In this document: piece by piece, positions 46,877 to 56,351 of the stretch
Position numbering within the stretch: position 1 is the first letter of the stretch
How the letters are laid out: every line of letters begins with the position of its first letter
Source of the DNA: a bacterium
Lineage (GTDB): Bacteria; Patescibacteriota; Minisyncoccia; Minisyncoccales; Minisyncoccaceae
NCBI GenBank assembly: GCA_023228085.1
Contig: JALOBW010000001.1
Coordinates: 1 to 64,000 of the forward strand
Length of the DNA: 64,000 nucleotides
Direction of reading: 5' to 3'
The notes under the pieces: generated by a model
What the model was told of the DNA's origin: nothing
Databases searched by the model: none
What the model saw: the letters and a program-made list of their open reading frames with translations, nothing else
Position numbers and translations under genes: made by a program

Positions 46877-48385
46877 ATGTCATCAAAAATATTTTCAGCA
46901 AATATATCGGGATTACAAGCTAATATAATTGAGGTAGAAGCAGAATGTACAAAAGGACTAAGATCATTCAATATAGTTGGGCTCCCATCAAAATCTATTG
47001 AAGAGGCGAGAGAGCGAATTGATCTTGCGATTAAAAATAGCTTATTGAAAAAACCATCTAGCGAAAACCTAAAAACTATAATTAATCTTGCGCCGGCAGA
47101 TACAAAAAAAGATGGCGCAATTCTTGATCTTCCAATTGCCTTGTCTTATCTACTTGTTTCCAAACAAGCAAGATTCAATTCTGATAAGGTCTTGATCTTC
47201 GGCGAGTTATCTCTCAATGGAGAACTTAGAAAGGCTAGGGGGGCTATTATAATCGCAATAAGAGCAAAGGAAAACGGCTTTGAAGAATTAATACTTCCTA
47301 AGGAGAATGCTCTTGAAGCAGCAGTAATTTCTGGAATAAAAATTATTGGAGTCAAAAACCTTAACGAGTGCCTAGCTTATCTAGAAAAAAGAATTTTAAT
47401 TGATCCAGAAAAGCAACCCGAAAGATTAAAATCTAATAACAATCAAAATTACTTTTCTTGGATACAAGGACAAGAATATGCAAAACGAGCTATAGAAATT
47501 GCTGTTTCTGGAGGACATAATTTAATGATGGAAGGACCGCCAGGCACTGGAAAAACCATGTTAGCAAAATCAATGGCAGAATTAGCTCCAGAATTAACTC
47601 TTGAAGAATCTCTTGAAGTCACAAAAATATATAGTCTGGTTGGGGATCTAAAAAATAATAATCCCTTGATAACAACTCCTCCTTTTAGAAATCCTCATCA
47701 TACTTCTTCTGAGGCAGCGATATTAGGAGGAGGAGTACCTCCAATGCCAGGAGAAATAACACTAGCCCATAGAGGAATATTATTTTTAGATGAGTTCCCA
47801 GAATTTCATCGCAACGTTTTGGAAGCTTTAAGGCAGCCGATAGAAGAAGGCGAGATAACAATACTGAGAAATAAGTATAAAATACGTCTTCCGGCAAGGT
47901 TTTCTCTTGTTATTGCAGCTAATCCTTGCCCCTGTGGTTTTTACGGCGACAGCGATAGAGATTGTATTTGTAGTAGCTCCCAAATCCAAATGTATAGAAG
48001 AAAATTATCTGGACCAATAATAGACAGGGTTGATATGTTAATAACTGTTCCTAGAATAAAGTTTGACAAATTAAATGGAAAAAGTAATCCAGAAAGTTTC
48101 ATAAAAGCAAAAGAAAATATTCTTAAGGCAAGGCAAATTCAAACAAAAAGATTTGTAGGGCAGGGGATAAAACTTAACGCAGAAATGAATATTGCGCAAA
48201 TAAAAAAATATTGTTCCTTTGGTGAAGATTCAATGTATTTATTAAAAAAGGCTGTAGATTCTGGTAAATTATCTCCTAGAAGTTATCACCGATTACTTAA
48301 AGTTGCCAGAACTATTGCCGATTTAGACAATAGTGAAGAAATTTTATTTTCCCATATATCTGAAGCAATTGCCTATAGAAAATAA
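46877..48385 (+). CDS. comM: YifB/ComM family magnesium-chelatase-like AAA+ ATPase
   Basis: About 502 residues. An N-terminal Lon-like domain (~1-170; ANIIEVEAECTKGLRSFNIVGLP, KKDGAILDLPIAL), a Walker A motif (GPPGTGKTMLAK), the GGG(V)PPMPGEITLAHRGILFLDE Walker B region, and a C-terminal chelatase-like part with CPCGFYGD and a late Cys. ComM is a hexameric helicase that promotes branch migration of incoming DNA during natural transformation, so it hints at DNA uptake. A GTG at 46859 lies inside the terminator; the ATG at 46877 (MSSKIFSANI) fits the family start. Confidence 0.93.
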   Translation: MSSKIFSANISGLQANIIEVEAECTKGLRSFNIVGLPSKSIEEARERIDLAIKNSLLKKPSSENLKTIINLAPADTKKDGAILDLPIALSYLLVSKQARFNSDKVLIFGELSLNGELRKARGAIIIAIRAKENGFEELILPKENALEAAVISGIKIIGVKNLNECLAYLEKRILIDPEKQPERLKSNNNQNYFSWIQGQEYAKRAIEIAVSGGHNLMMEGPPGTGKTMLAKSMAELAPELTLEESLEVTKIYSLVGDLKNNNPLITTPPFRNPHHTSSEAAILGGGVPPMPGEITLAHRGILFLDEFPEFHRNVLEALRQPIEEGEITILRNKYKIRLPARFSLVIAANPCPCGFYGDSDRDCICSSSQIQMYRRKLSGPIIDRVDMLITVPRIKFDKLNGKSNPESFIKAKENILKARQIQTKRFVGQGIKLNAEMNIAQIKKYCSFGEDSMYLLKKAVDSGKLSPRSYHRLLKVARTIADLDNSEEILFSHISEAIAYRK

Positions 48386-48386
48386 A

Positions 48387-48410
48387 AAAAAGAGGATAAT
48401 TCCTCTTTTA
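48387..48410. terminator. bidirectional terminator
   Basis: AAAGAGGA-TAAT-TCCTCTTT between comM and the convergent M23/LysM gene. Confidence 0.8.
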
Positions 48411-48413
48411 AGT

Positions 48414-49565
48414 TTAATAACTAATTTTTGACCCTACTGCTTTTTTAGTTAAAGGATTTGCGCCCCCTCTTGTCTCAAAATGAAGATGACTTCCATTTCC
48501 ACCCTTAAAAGCAATAATGTGCCCAGTATTTCCCATAAAACCTATTGTCTGCCCCTGAGAAACTCTTTGACCTGGCAATATCCCTTCGGCAAATCCACTT
48601 AAGTGGGAATACAGCGTAGTCACACCATTGTCATGAAGAATAGTAATATAATTACCATATGGCCAAACCTTTTTAACGATTTGGATAGTTCCCCCCGCTG
48701 CTGCAACAATCGGTGTTCCGATATCATTAGCTATATCAACTGCAGTATAATAGTTTTTCCCTCCACTAGTATAAGAATAATGAGCACCTTGAGTAATCAA
48801 ACCTTTAGTTGGCATAATAAAATATGCTGTATTGACCTGAATGTCAACTTCTGTGGTAGGAATATAATCTTCGGTTTGTACTTTTGCTGGCTTCTTCCCA
48901 TTAACCTTAGAAGGAGTTTCAATAGGTTTTCCGTCTGGAATAATCAAAACATCTCCCAAGAAAACTTCTCTTTTTTCATTCAAATTATTAAACTCTGCGA
49001 TTTTGTTTGGATTAGAATTATATTGCTTGGCAATAGACTCAATAGTTTCACCTTTTTCAACCATATGCATTAAACCACTAATGGGTAAAATGACTAGTTC
49101 TTGCCCTTCTTTAATTTTCATACTTTGGAGCTCATTGGCAAGCAATATAGTTTCAACTGATATGCTGAATTTTTCAGCAATCTCAGAAATAGTTTCTCCT
49201 TTTTGTACTGTATATTTGATAATAGAATTATCACCTTCTTGTCCATTCGTATCAGATTGCATAAACGTAGCTAAGTTTTCCGAAGAAACAAACAGGGGAG
49301 AGGAGATTGGAGAGGCAACTCCATTTTCACTTACGAGCATTGTGCTGTTTACTGGAAGAATTCCTTGATCCAAATTAATAAATTCTGATACTTGATCTGC
49401 CCAAACATTATTATTTTTGTTCTTTCCAAAGGGATTAATAGTTAGAGCCAAAAGAAAAATAAAACACAAAACAATAATACAAAAACGACCTTTTTTGGTC
49501 TTTAAAAAATTTATTAATTTGTGCTTACCGGGAACATGTTTACTCAAAATTGTGTTTTTGTTCAT
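48414..49565 (-). CDS. membrane-anchored LysM/M23 (LytM-like) protein with a substituted zinc ligand
   Basis: 383 residues. One TM segment (~28-46), two LysM domains (~118-162 and ~170-212; VQKGETISEIAEKFSI and VEKGETIESIAKQYNS) and a C-terminal M23 domain (~250-375). The HxH motif (SHLHFETR) and the zinc-ligand Asp (D277 in AVDIAN) are present, but the first zinc ligand His is Tyr (Y273, codon TAT). Loss of this ligand inactivates M23 domains such as EnvC, which instead regulate amidases. It could be a regulator of cell-wall hydrolysis rather than a hydrolase. It is divergent from rsmA. Confidence 0.88.
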   Translation of the reverse strand: MNKNTILSKHVPGKHKLINFLKTKKGRFCIIVLCFIFLLALTINPFGKNKNNNVWADQVSEFINLDQGILPVNSTMLVSENGVASPISSPLFVSSENLATFMQSDTNGQEGDNSIIKYTVQKGETISEIAEKFSISVETILLANELQSMKIKEGQELVILPISGLMHMVEKGETIESIAKQYNSNPNKIAEFNNLNEKREVFLGDVLIIPDGKPIETPSKVNGKKPAKVQTEDYIPTTEVDIQVNTAYFIMPTKGLITQGAHYSYTSGGKNYYTAVDIANDIGTPIVAAAGGTIQIVKKVWPYGNYITILHDNGVTTLYSHLSGFAEGILPGQRVSQGQTIGFMGNTGHIIAFKGGNGSHLHFETRGGANPLTKKAVGSKISY

Positions 49566-49647
49566 TCTTCGTAAAGTACCTCTTGAAAATTAATAGTTTC
49601 TATTCCAATATCAGATATATAATCCTATTTTAATCTTTTTAACCTCA

Positions 49648-50505
49648 ATGTCAATTGAATTCTCCCCAAGCGGAAACATTAAAAAAACCCTTGAAAATGC
49701 AGGGATTTCAGCAAAAAAAACACTCGGACAAAACTTTTTGCATGATAATAATATTATTCAAAAAATGATTTCTTTTGGTGGTATCAATAAAAAAGATACT
49801 GTTTTAGAAATTGGACCAGGATTGGGCACAATAACAAAGCCCCTTTCCGAAAAAGCGAAAAAAGTAATAGCTATTGAAATAGATAAAGGAGTTGCCTGTT
49901 GGCTATCAGAAACAATGAAAGAAAAAGGAATTAATAATGTTGAAGTAATAGCTGGAGATGCTATTGAGCAGTTAAAAAGCGAAAATAGTGAATTAAAAAG
50001 AATACTTCCAAAAAATTACAAAGTAGTTGCTAATATTCCATATTATTTAACATCTCATTTAATCAGGCTTCTTTTAGAGTCTGATTACAAACCAGAGACA
50101 ATAACACTTATGATACAAAAGGAGGTTGCCGAAAGAATATGCAACAAAAAAAACGGCTCCTTGTTATCAATAAGTGTCGCATTTTATGCTGATGCGAAGA
50201 TTAATTTTACTGTTTCTAAAAATTGCTTTCACCCTAAACCTAAAATTGATAGTTCTATTATTTCTCTATTTCCTAGAAAAATTAATTACTCAAAAGAATT
50301 TTCTAAGCTTTTCTTTATAATATTAAAAGCAGGTTTTTCTTCTCCCCGAAAACAACTATTAAAAAATCTAACAATGATAGGGGATAGAGAAAGAATTGAA
50401 GCTATTTTAAAAAATTCTGATATTGAGGGCAGTAGAAGAGCAGAAACATTGTCACTAGACAACTGGATAACAATTACCAAAAATTATCAAAAATTATTTA
50501 CTTAG
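49648..50505 (+). CDS. rsmA: 16S rRNA (adenine(1518)-N6/adenine(1519)-N6)-dimethyltransferase
   Basis: A 285-residue SAM-dependent enzyme (KsgA) that dimethylates two adenosines near the 3' end of 16S rRNA. Visible motifs are KKTLGQNFLHDNNI near the N-terminus, the SAM-binding LEIGPGLGTITKPL (~54-67), AIEIDKGV, GDAIE and the catalytic NIPYYLTS (~130-137; NLPY in many). The helical C-terminal domain is complete. The last 12 bases overlap the convergent gene ending at 50494. Confidence 0.96.
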   Translation: MSIEFSPSGNIKKTLENAGISAKKTLGQNFLHDNNIIQKMISFGGINKKDTVLEIGPGLGTITKPLSEKAKKVIAIEIDKGVACWLSETMKEKGINNVEVIAGDAIEQLKSENSELKRILPKNYKVVANIPYYLTSHLIRLLLESDYKPETITLMIQKEVAERICNKKNGSLLSISVAFYADAKINFTVSKNCFHPKPKIDSSIISLFPRKINYSKEFSKLFFIILKAGFSSPRKQLLKNLTMIGDRERIEAILKNSDIEGSRRAETLSLDNWITITKNYQKLFT

Positions 50506-51585
50506 TTGAAAAAGAGTAATATATCCTGGCTTAAGAGATATAACACTGTCAGGATTGTAAGTGAAATCATATTTTAAAGGATAACAAGTTTCGTTTTCCG
50601 AGGTTTTCTTTATTATTTGACAATTAGGACATTTTGGAATCTCATCTTCCTCTTCCTCTTCTTCTCCATCTTCTCCTTCTTCTTTCCCTTTTTCTTTCTC
50701 ATCTTCTTCTCCTTCGTCATCCTCTTCTTCCTCATCTTTTGGACAGAACTCCTTGTCCCTTGTTTCCATTAAAACTAAAACATCATCACTTATTTTTATA
50801 GAGGCACTTTCAAGCCAGTGCTCATTTTTATCAACTAATTTATAAGGGGATCCATACGACGATACTTCTTCTATTTCAGGATAAAATGCTTTTTTAGTTT
50901 CTGGCAACTCAGCACATTCTCCATTATCATTATTATAAACTTTAACAGGACTTCCTCCTCCTCCATTGGTTCTAAAAATATATATAGAATTAATAGCAAA
51001 AGGAGTGCTACCGCTACCCGTGGCATCTCCTATAAAATAACACTTTCCCTTATAATCAACATCGCTAAAAAATATTGCTCCATATTTTGCTCCCTTTTCT
51101 GGCTGCTGAATATTAACAATGTTTGATTTTCCTGCAAAATTATTTGTAAATAGATTTGGCGTACTTACGGTAAGCTTTATTTTTTTCCCATTAGAATCCT
51201 CCAAATAAACACCGTTAGGTCCATCATCTGAAATAGGTTCTCTAGGTTTAACTTCATTGAACTTTAAAGCTTCCGAATTTATTATAGAAATTATTGCAAA
51301 TGTTCCAGTTAGTATAAAAAGACCCAGTAATGCTCCGAATAATCTTTTTTTTGCTTCACTTACTTTACTAGGATTTCCTTTTGAAATCATAATCGTAAAT
51401 CCCGAACCAATAATAAAAACAACTGCAATCAAGCTTCCAACGGCAACGCTTAAATCAAAAAAATAACTCACCATTCCTGCGATTCCACCACTAGGTTTAT
51501 TTAAAAATGCAAAAGCATTTCCAATCCAAAAGAATGAAAAAAAGGTTATTAAAAATAGTATGATGTTTTTTTTATGATTTTCCAT
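50494..51585 (-). CDS. VirB2-like membrane anchor with beta/gamma-crystallin-like extracellular domain (paralogue 4)
   Basis: 363 residues, the last and shortest of the array. Signal peptide (~1-27), a TM pair (~50-70 and ~85-105) with the polar loop SKGNPSKVSEAKKRLFG as in the small VirB2-like protein, and the family motif INSEALKF after the second helix. The extracellular part has one crystallin-type motif, FSDVDYKGKC (F-x4-Y-x-G, ~174-183), then a ~45-residue stretch made almost entirely of Glu, Asp, Gly and Lys, and a final Cys pair (CPNC). The ATG overlaps the previous stop (TAATG). It is probably displayed outside the membrane. Confidence 0.72.
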   Translation of the reverse strand: MENHKKNIILFLITFFSFFWIGNAFAFLNKPSGGIAGMVSYFFDLSVAVGSLIAVVFIIGSGFTIMISKGNPSKVSEAKKRLFGALLGLFILTGTFAIISIINSEALKFNEVKPREPISDDGPNGVYLEDSNGKKIKLTVSTPNLFTNNFAGKSNIVNIQQPEKGAKYGAIFFSDVDYKGKCYFIGDATGSGSTPFAINSIYIFRTNGGGGSPVKVYNNDNGECAELPETKKAFYPEIEEVSSYGSPYKLVDKNEHWLESASIKISDDVLVLMETRDKEFCPKDEEEEDDEGEEDEKEKGKEEGEDGEEEEEEDEIPKCPNCQIIKKTSENETCYPLKYDFTYNPDSVISLKPGYITLFQLSK

Positions 51586-53366
51586 TAATCTTTTGGTATA
51601 ATTATTATGTTTTTGGGTCGTGCGGCAGTTCCTATCACATTTGAAATAATACTCGTATCAAATATATCTGACCCCCTAAGTTCACTTACACAAGACCCTG
51701 TCTTTTCAATGGATGCACTATTCCAATACAAGCAATTATCATTACTGCCTCTTATTGCTACTATTGCGGGTCCTCCAAATTTAAAAGAAATAATATCGTA
51801 GGTTTTTCCATCTGCTGTTTTTTTGAATAACCCCTCACACTCTTTGGCTATACTCTTTTCAAAATCTCCCAAACTTGTTTTAGCTCCTATTTTTGGTATT
51901 TCAATTTTACAAACGTCATATAATCCTCCGACTCCAAAAATAGGATCAGTGTTTATATCTGGGAGAGGTTCGGCAGGGGATATCTGTTCTGTATTTTCTT
52001 TTTCACTAATTTCAAAACTTTCTTTTTTTTCATTATAAGAAGTAGAAGTTATATCCTTTGCATATGCTGTACCGATATCGGTCTTTATATTAAATGTTTT
52101 CTTAATATCTTTAGAAGCTAACGAAATAATACTATTGGGAGTCGGCAATTTATTTAAACTATAAGTAAATTTCTGAGATATCACCTGAATGGGATTTAAA
52201 AAGAAAGAAAGAAAATTCTCGCTGCTTTCTTTTTTTTCTTCTTCCTCCTCTTTTAATTCTTTTTCTTTTTCAACTTCGTCATCTTGATTTTTATTTTCGC
52301 CACAGTTAGGAACAGCATACAAGTAAACATAACTTTTTGTATCGCTTTCTTTTTTGTGTACTTTTTTATTAAAAACAACCGCAGATGATATTCCTGCGCT
52401 TCCATCCTCGCCACTTAAATCCATTTCATTATTAATTTCTGTTTTTTCTGTCTTCAGTGCATTGTTAGTTGCGTCTATTGTTAAGCATTTTCCTCTATAT
52501 CCAGGGTGTTCAAATAAAAGGGCACCATAATAATTATAAATAATTGAATCATCAGGATCGTCAGGATTTTTAAGAGGATTTTTTGAATAATCAAGACTTA
52601 TAACATTTATTGATCTTGATTTATTATCAAACCCATATTGACTTAAATCCTCAGATCCATTTCCTAAATAAACTGGAGCTTCGGGACTACCTACTTTATA
52701 TCCACCTTGATCATACAAATAAATTCCGGCTAATTTTGGAACTATTTTTACTGACTTTCCACTTACCCCGTTGACTGTATATTTACACCCTACTGTTCTA
52801 CTAGTCGTGTCATTAAACAGCGTTGTTGCCACCCCTTCGTAATTTTTATTAGAATAAGAAATAACCGATTTTACTGCACAAGAAGTAAAACTTGATGGCT
52901 TAACTTCTTTAATTTTTCCTATCTCTGGTAAACTGCTTTTAATACAAAGTTTGTGTATATCTTTTTCATCATTTTCACTTACAGTTTCCATTGAAATTCC
53001 GTCTACACATGGTTTATCAATATCGCTAGGGGAGAGAATAGAACTGTTAATGGTGTTTATTATTAAATATGTACAAAGTAATAGAAAAAGCCCTATAGCA
53101 GATCTAAAAAGTTCGCGCTTGGCAGTTGCTCCATTTCCAGCCCCAGTAGCCATTACAAAGCCAGCTCTAAGCAAAACAGCAAACATAATTACGCCACCGA
53201 TAGCAATGCAGGCTACAAATCCATAAGCTACAAAATCTAAAAACCCAGAGGTTTCATTTATTGTTTTTCCTGCTATTGTTGGATAAGAATTCTCAAGAGC
53301 AAAAACTATTTCTCCAAAAAAGAGGAGAAGTGTAAATAATGGTATTAATATTCTTCTATACTTCAT
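51585..53366 (-). CDS. VirB2-like membrane anchor with beta/gamma-crystallin-like extracellular domains (paralogue 3)
   Basis: 593 residues. Signal peptide (~1-23), TM pair (~45-70, ~88-108) with loop TGAGNGATAKRELFR, motif INSSIL. The extracellular region has crystallin-type motifs YSNKNYEG (~170) and FEHPGYRGKC (~285), a shared block KSVKIVPKLAGIYLYDQ, a Glu/Lys-rich linker (~365-380) and a C-terminal domain shared with paralogues 1 and 2 (IISFKFGGPAIVAIRG ... NIIIIPKD). Even Cys content suggests disulfides. It is cotranscribed with its neighbours (13-base gap upstream, 1-base overlap downstream). Function unknown. Confidence 0.72.
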   Translation of the reverse strand: MKYRRILIPLFTLLLFFGEIVFALENSYPTIAGKTINETSGFLDFVAYGFVACIAIGGVIMFAVLLRAGFVMATGAGNGATAKRELFRSAIGLFLLLCTYLIINTINSSILSPSDIDKPCVDGISMETVSENDEKDIHKLCIKSSLPEIGKIKEVKPSSFTSCAVKSVISYSNKNYEGVATTLFNDTTSRTVGCKYTVNGVSGKSVKIVPKLAGIYLYDQGGYKVGSPEAPVYLGNGSEDLSQYGFDNKSRSINVISLDYSKNPLKNPDDPDDSIIYNYYGALLFEHPGYRGKCLTIDATNNALKTEKTEINNEMDLSGEDGSAGISSAVVFNKKVHKKESDTKSYVYLYAVPNCGENKNQDDEVEKEKELKEEEEEKKESSENFLSFFLNPIQVISQKFTYSLNKLPTPNSIISLASKDIKKTFNIKTDIGTAYAKDITSTSYNEKKESFEISEKENTEQISPAEPLPDINTDPIFGVGGLYDVCKIEIPKIGAKTSLGDFEKSIAKECEGLFKKTADGKTYDIISFKFGGPAIVAIRGSNDNCLYWNSASIEKTGSCVSELRGSDIFDTSIISNVIGTAARPKNIIIIPKD

Positions 53367-53379
53367 ATAATTCTAATTA

Positions 53380-54879
53380 CTAATTCTCTAAAGGAATAAT
53401 CATTATGGTTTTAATTTTTTCTTGACCCAATGAGGTTTTAAAAGTATCTTGCAGATTAGTAAAACAGTTTCCTCTTCTATCATTTGTTTTTACATCAAAA
53501 TAATGGCAGTTTCCTGCATCGCTTTTTAACACCACTCCAGCAGCTCCATTGATTCTAAAAGATTGAATAGGATAGCGTCCGTCTTTTTTATCTTTAAAAT
53601 CATCTAAACATGCACTATTGTTTACTTTTTCAAAAAATATTTTCTCTAAGTTCTGAAACCCGTTAGAACCAGGGCTTATATTTATGTGGCAAATATCATA
53701 TTTACCATCATCAACACTAGGATCTTTGCTTATGTCTCCACAATTAGGAACAGCATAAATATCCACACTTCCTACCGCCTTATCTTCATTTAAGGTAAGG
53801 GGAGATTTAAAAACTATCATTGATGAAAGACTACCTCTTAAATCAACTTTTTCCCCTGTGGCAAAGTCTTTCTGAAAAACCAAACTAGCCCAACCATCAT
53901 CATCTTCTTTAGATTGATCTATATTTCTGCTCGTTTTCGCAAAACATTTTCCTCTATAATTTGCCTCGGAAAATAATATCGCTCCATAAAAATTTCCATA
54001 ACTAATATTACCGTCTCCAAAAGGATTACCATTTGCTAATAATCCTTTATTTACTATTTCTATTCTTTGGGCTTTATCGTTAAAATTAGTTGAAGATAAA
54101 TCTTCCACGCCCTTTGAAAAATGAATTGGACCGATTTCTTCATCTGCAGAGTCACTGCCAGACAAAGAATTACCATATAAATAAACCCCATCTTTTTTCA
54201 TAAATATTTTTACAGACTTTGCACTCCCAAATTTTATCTTATTTGCTGGAGGACAATCGTCATCATTTGATCCATCGTCTTTAAAAATAACCGTTCTTTT
54301 TCCTTGATAATCTTTTTCGGAAAAAGTAATCACCTCCCTAAGCACGCAAGGGGGATAGCTAGAGCCCAAATCTTCATAACTAGTATTTTCGCTAAAATCT
54401 TTTTCTAGATCTGGTTGGTCAGTATTATAACAAAGTTCGGACACTCTTTTTTCTTGTTTTCCATTTTCTTTTTCATATACTTGGGTGATTTTTCTTTTTA
54501 TCCCTATTACACATTCGGTTTTTACATTTTTAGGTGAAACAAGCTCCGAATTAATAGTATTCAAAATAATAAATACCCCCAATAAAATAAGCATTCCTAT
54601 GGCAGAACCTATGATTTGATTTTTTGCACGAGATATTTTTCCAAGATTTCCTCCAGCATTCATAAAATCAAAACCTCCTTTCATTATCATAATTGCCATT
54701 ATTACCGAACCAGCTGCAGTTGCTAAAGTCAAAAAATACACAGCGACCTCTGCAGTTCCAGACTCACTGGAAATAGAAGACTTGCCAATGGTTGGCCAGT
54801 CAGCCCCAAATACTTCATTAGAAACAAATAAGAACAAAAATAACGAGAAAAGAAAGATGAAAAAGTTTTTATAGTTCAT
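53380..54879 (-). CDS. VirB2-like membrane anchor with beta/gamma-crystallin-like extracellular domains (paralogue 2)
   Basis: 499 residues. Signal peptide (~1-24), TM pair with loop NAGGNLGKISRAKNQIIG (~74-91), motif INSELVSP. Crystallin-type motifs FSEKDYQG (~184-191) and FSEANYRGKC (~302-311), the block KSVKIFMKKDGVYLYGN and the shared C-terminal domain (IQSFRINGAAGVVLKS ... IMIIPLEN). It is the cleanest example of the architecture. It follows paralogue 1 by 15 bases. Confidence 0.73.
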   Translation of the reverse strand: MNYKNFFIFLFSLFLFLFVSNEVFGADWPTIGKSSISSESGTAEVAVYFLTLATAAGSVIMAIMIMKGGFDFMNAGGNLGKISRAKNQIIGSAIGMLILLGVFIILNTINSELVSPKNVKTECVIGIKRKITQVYEKENGKQEKRVSELCYNTDQPDLEKDFSENTSYEDLGSSYPPCVLREVITFSEKDYQGKRTVIFKDDGSNDDDCPPANKIKFGSAKSVKIFMKKDGVYLYGNSLSGSDSADEEIGPIHFSKGVEDLSSTNFNDKAQRIEIVNKGLLANGNPFGDGNISYGNFYGAILFSEANYRGKCFAKTSRNIDQSKEDDDGWASLVFQKDFATGEKVDLRGSLSSMIVFKSPLTLNEDKAVGSVDIYAVPNCGDISKDPSVDDGKYDICHINISPGSNGFQNLEKIFFEKVNNSACLDDFKDKKDGRYPIQSFRINGAAGVVLKSDAGNCHYFDVKTNDRRGNCFTNLQDTFKTSLGQEKIKTIMIIPLEN

Positions 54880-54894
54880 AATTTTACTCTATTA

Positions 54895-56349
54895 TTAATA
54901 GGGAATAACATAAAATTTTTTTGCTCTAAAATCAGCATTAGGGTTTAAGGCTTGCGAATTAACTTGATTACAATCTCCTTCTCCTCGTGATATTCTTTTA
55001 ATATCCCACATACTACAAATATCATATTTATTTAACATCACTATCGCTGCGGTTGAATCAATCCTAAATGATAGTATGTCTTCTCCCAGTCCTTGATTAT
55101 AAAGATTTGGTGCAAAATTAGGACAAGCATCTTCTATTATCTGTGGAGAAATTATTGTCTCTAGTGACTTTAATGTGACTTTACAATTATAATTATCCTT
55201 ATCGCACTCTGGTTTTACTTCTTCATCAGGTGCTTTTCCAATATTACCTTCGTTTTCTATTAAAATGATTTCACATTTCTTATTTTCATTCATTATTAAG
55301 TCCTTGCTATCCAAATTTTCGGAACCTCTACTGGCACAAGAAGTATTATTATAAAGAGTTAAAACAATTTTTGACCCTTTTAATTTATTTCTATCTCTTT
55401 TAAATATTTTTACTGAACCCTCCCCAGAAAAAAAGTTAACTTTTCCAAGTAATGGATCAGAACTTATAGAGGGAACATCTTTAAAAAAGGGTGCGCAATT
55501 TTGCTTGTAATCATTTTTATTAAATAAAAGCCCTACATGATCAATTCCTTTATCTTTACTTGCATTAATAATATCAATTGAATTTATTTTTTTTGCATCA
55601 AAGCTTGAAAATCCTGTATCTGTAAAAAGAGGAAAATCACGTGCTGAATTATAAGCTTCGGTGTCATAAAAAAATACTCCTTCTTTTTTATCTATTATTT
55701 TAAATGATCTCGCATTACTTATAGTAAGTCCGGAAACAAGAAGATTAAGATTGTCATTATCGGGGTTGTCTGAATATATTTCTATTATTCCTCCTTGATA
55801 GTTTGGACTATAACTTTTATATAAGTTTTGCAATCCATGGTATCTTTTTATTGTGATAGTTTCACTTTCCCCCTCTTTATTAATATTTGGCTGTGATTGA
55901 ATAGTACTTTCCACGTAGGTTTTTACCTCAGCGTTTTCTGAATTTAATGTTTTCACCTCTCTGACAATACACACTCTAAGATTTTCACATGACAATTTTT
56001 TGACAGTTGTATTAAGAATTTCTGGGTTTAACGTAATTAGTAAAGAGTAGGGTATCAATAAAACAACAAGCCCAATAAGAGCTCCGATAACTTTTGTTTT
56101 AATTCTTGAAACATCGTGACTTGTAATAAAGTCTATTCCAGCCCATACCAAAACTCCAACTGCGATGAAGCTTCCGACTGAAACAATAAGTCCATAAGCA
56201 TAGGCGGTAAATCCTTCAATTGAATCCATCTCTTTTGGAAGACCAGGAATGTCGGGCCAACTTAATTCTAATGCAAAAGTTATTTCACCCCAAAGAGATA
56301 AAATAAAGATTACTAATATAGAAAGTAATAACTTATTAACTTTTTTCAT
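54895..56349 (-). CDS. VirB2-like membrane anchor with related extracellular domains (paralogue 1)
   Basis: About 484 residues. The ATG at 56349 (MKKVNKLLLS) gives a proper signal peptide and does not overlap the upstream gene; the longer frame from 56385 would overlap it by 34 bases. TM pair with loop TSHDVSRIKTKVIGA, motif LNPEIL. The extracellular region has the block RSFKIIDKKEGVFFYDT, a weak crystallin-like motif (FNKNDYKQNC, Gly replaced by Gln), and the shared C-terminal domain (ILSFRIDSTAAIVML ... FYVIPY). It is more diverged than paralogues 2 and 3. Confidence 0.7.
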   Translation of the reverse strand: MKKVNKLLLSILVIFILSLWGEITFALELSWPDIPGLPKEMDSIEGFTAYAYGLIVSVGSFIAVGVLVWAGIDFITSHDVSRIKTKVIGALIGLVVLLIPYSLLITLNPEILNTTVKKLSCENLRVCIVREVKTLNSENAEVKTYVESTIQSQPNINKEGESETITIKRYHGLQNLYKSYSPNYQGGIIEIYSDNPDNDNLNLLVSGLTISNARSFKIIDKKEGVFFYDTEAYNSARDFPLFTDTGFSSFDAKKINSIDIINASKDKGIDHVGLLFNKNDYKQNCAPFFKDVPSISSDPLLGKVNFFSGEGSVKIFKRDRNKLKGSKIVLTLYNNTSCASRGSENLDSKDLIMNENKKCEIILIENEGNIGKAPDEEVKPECDKDNYNCKVTLKSLETIISPQIIEDACPNFAPNLYNQGLGEDILSFRIDSTAAIVMLNKYDICSMWDIKRISRGEGDCNQVNSQALNPNADFRAKKFYVIPY

Positions 56350-56351
56350 AA

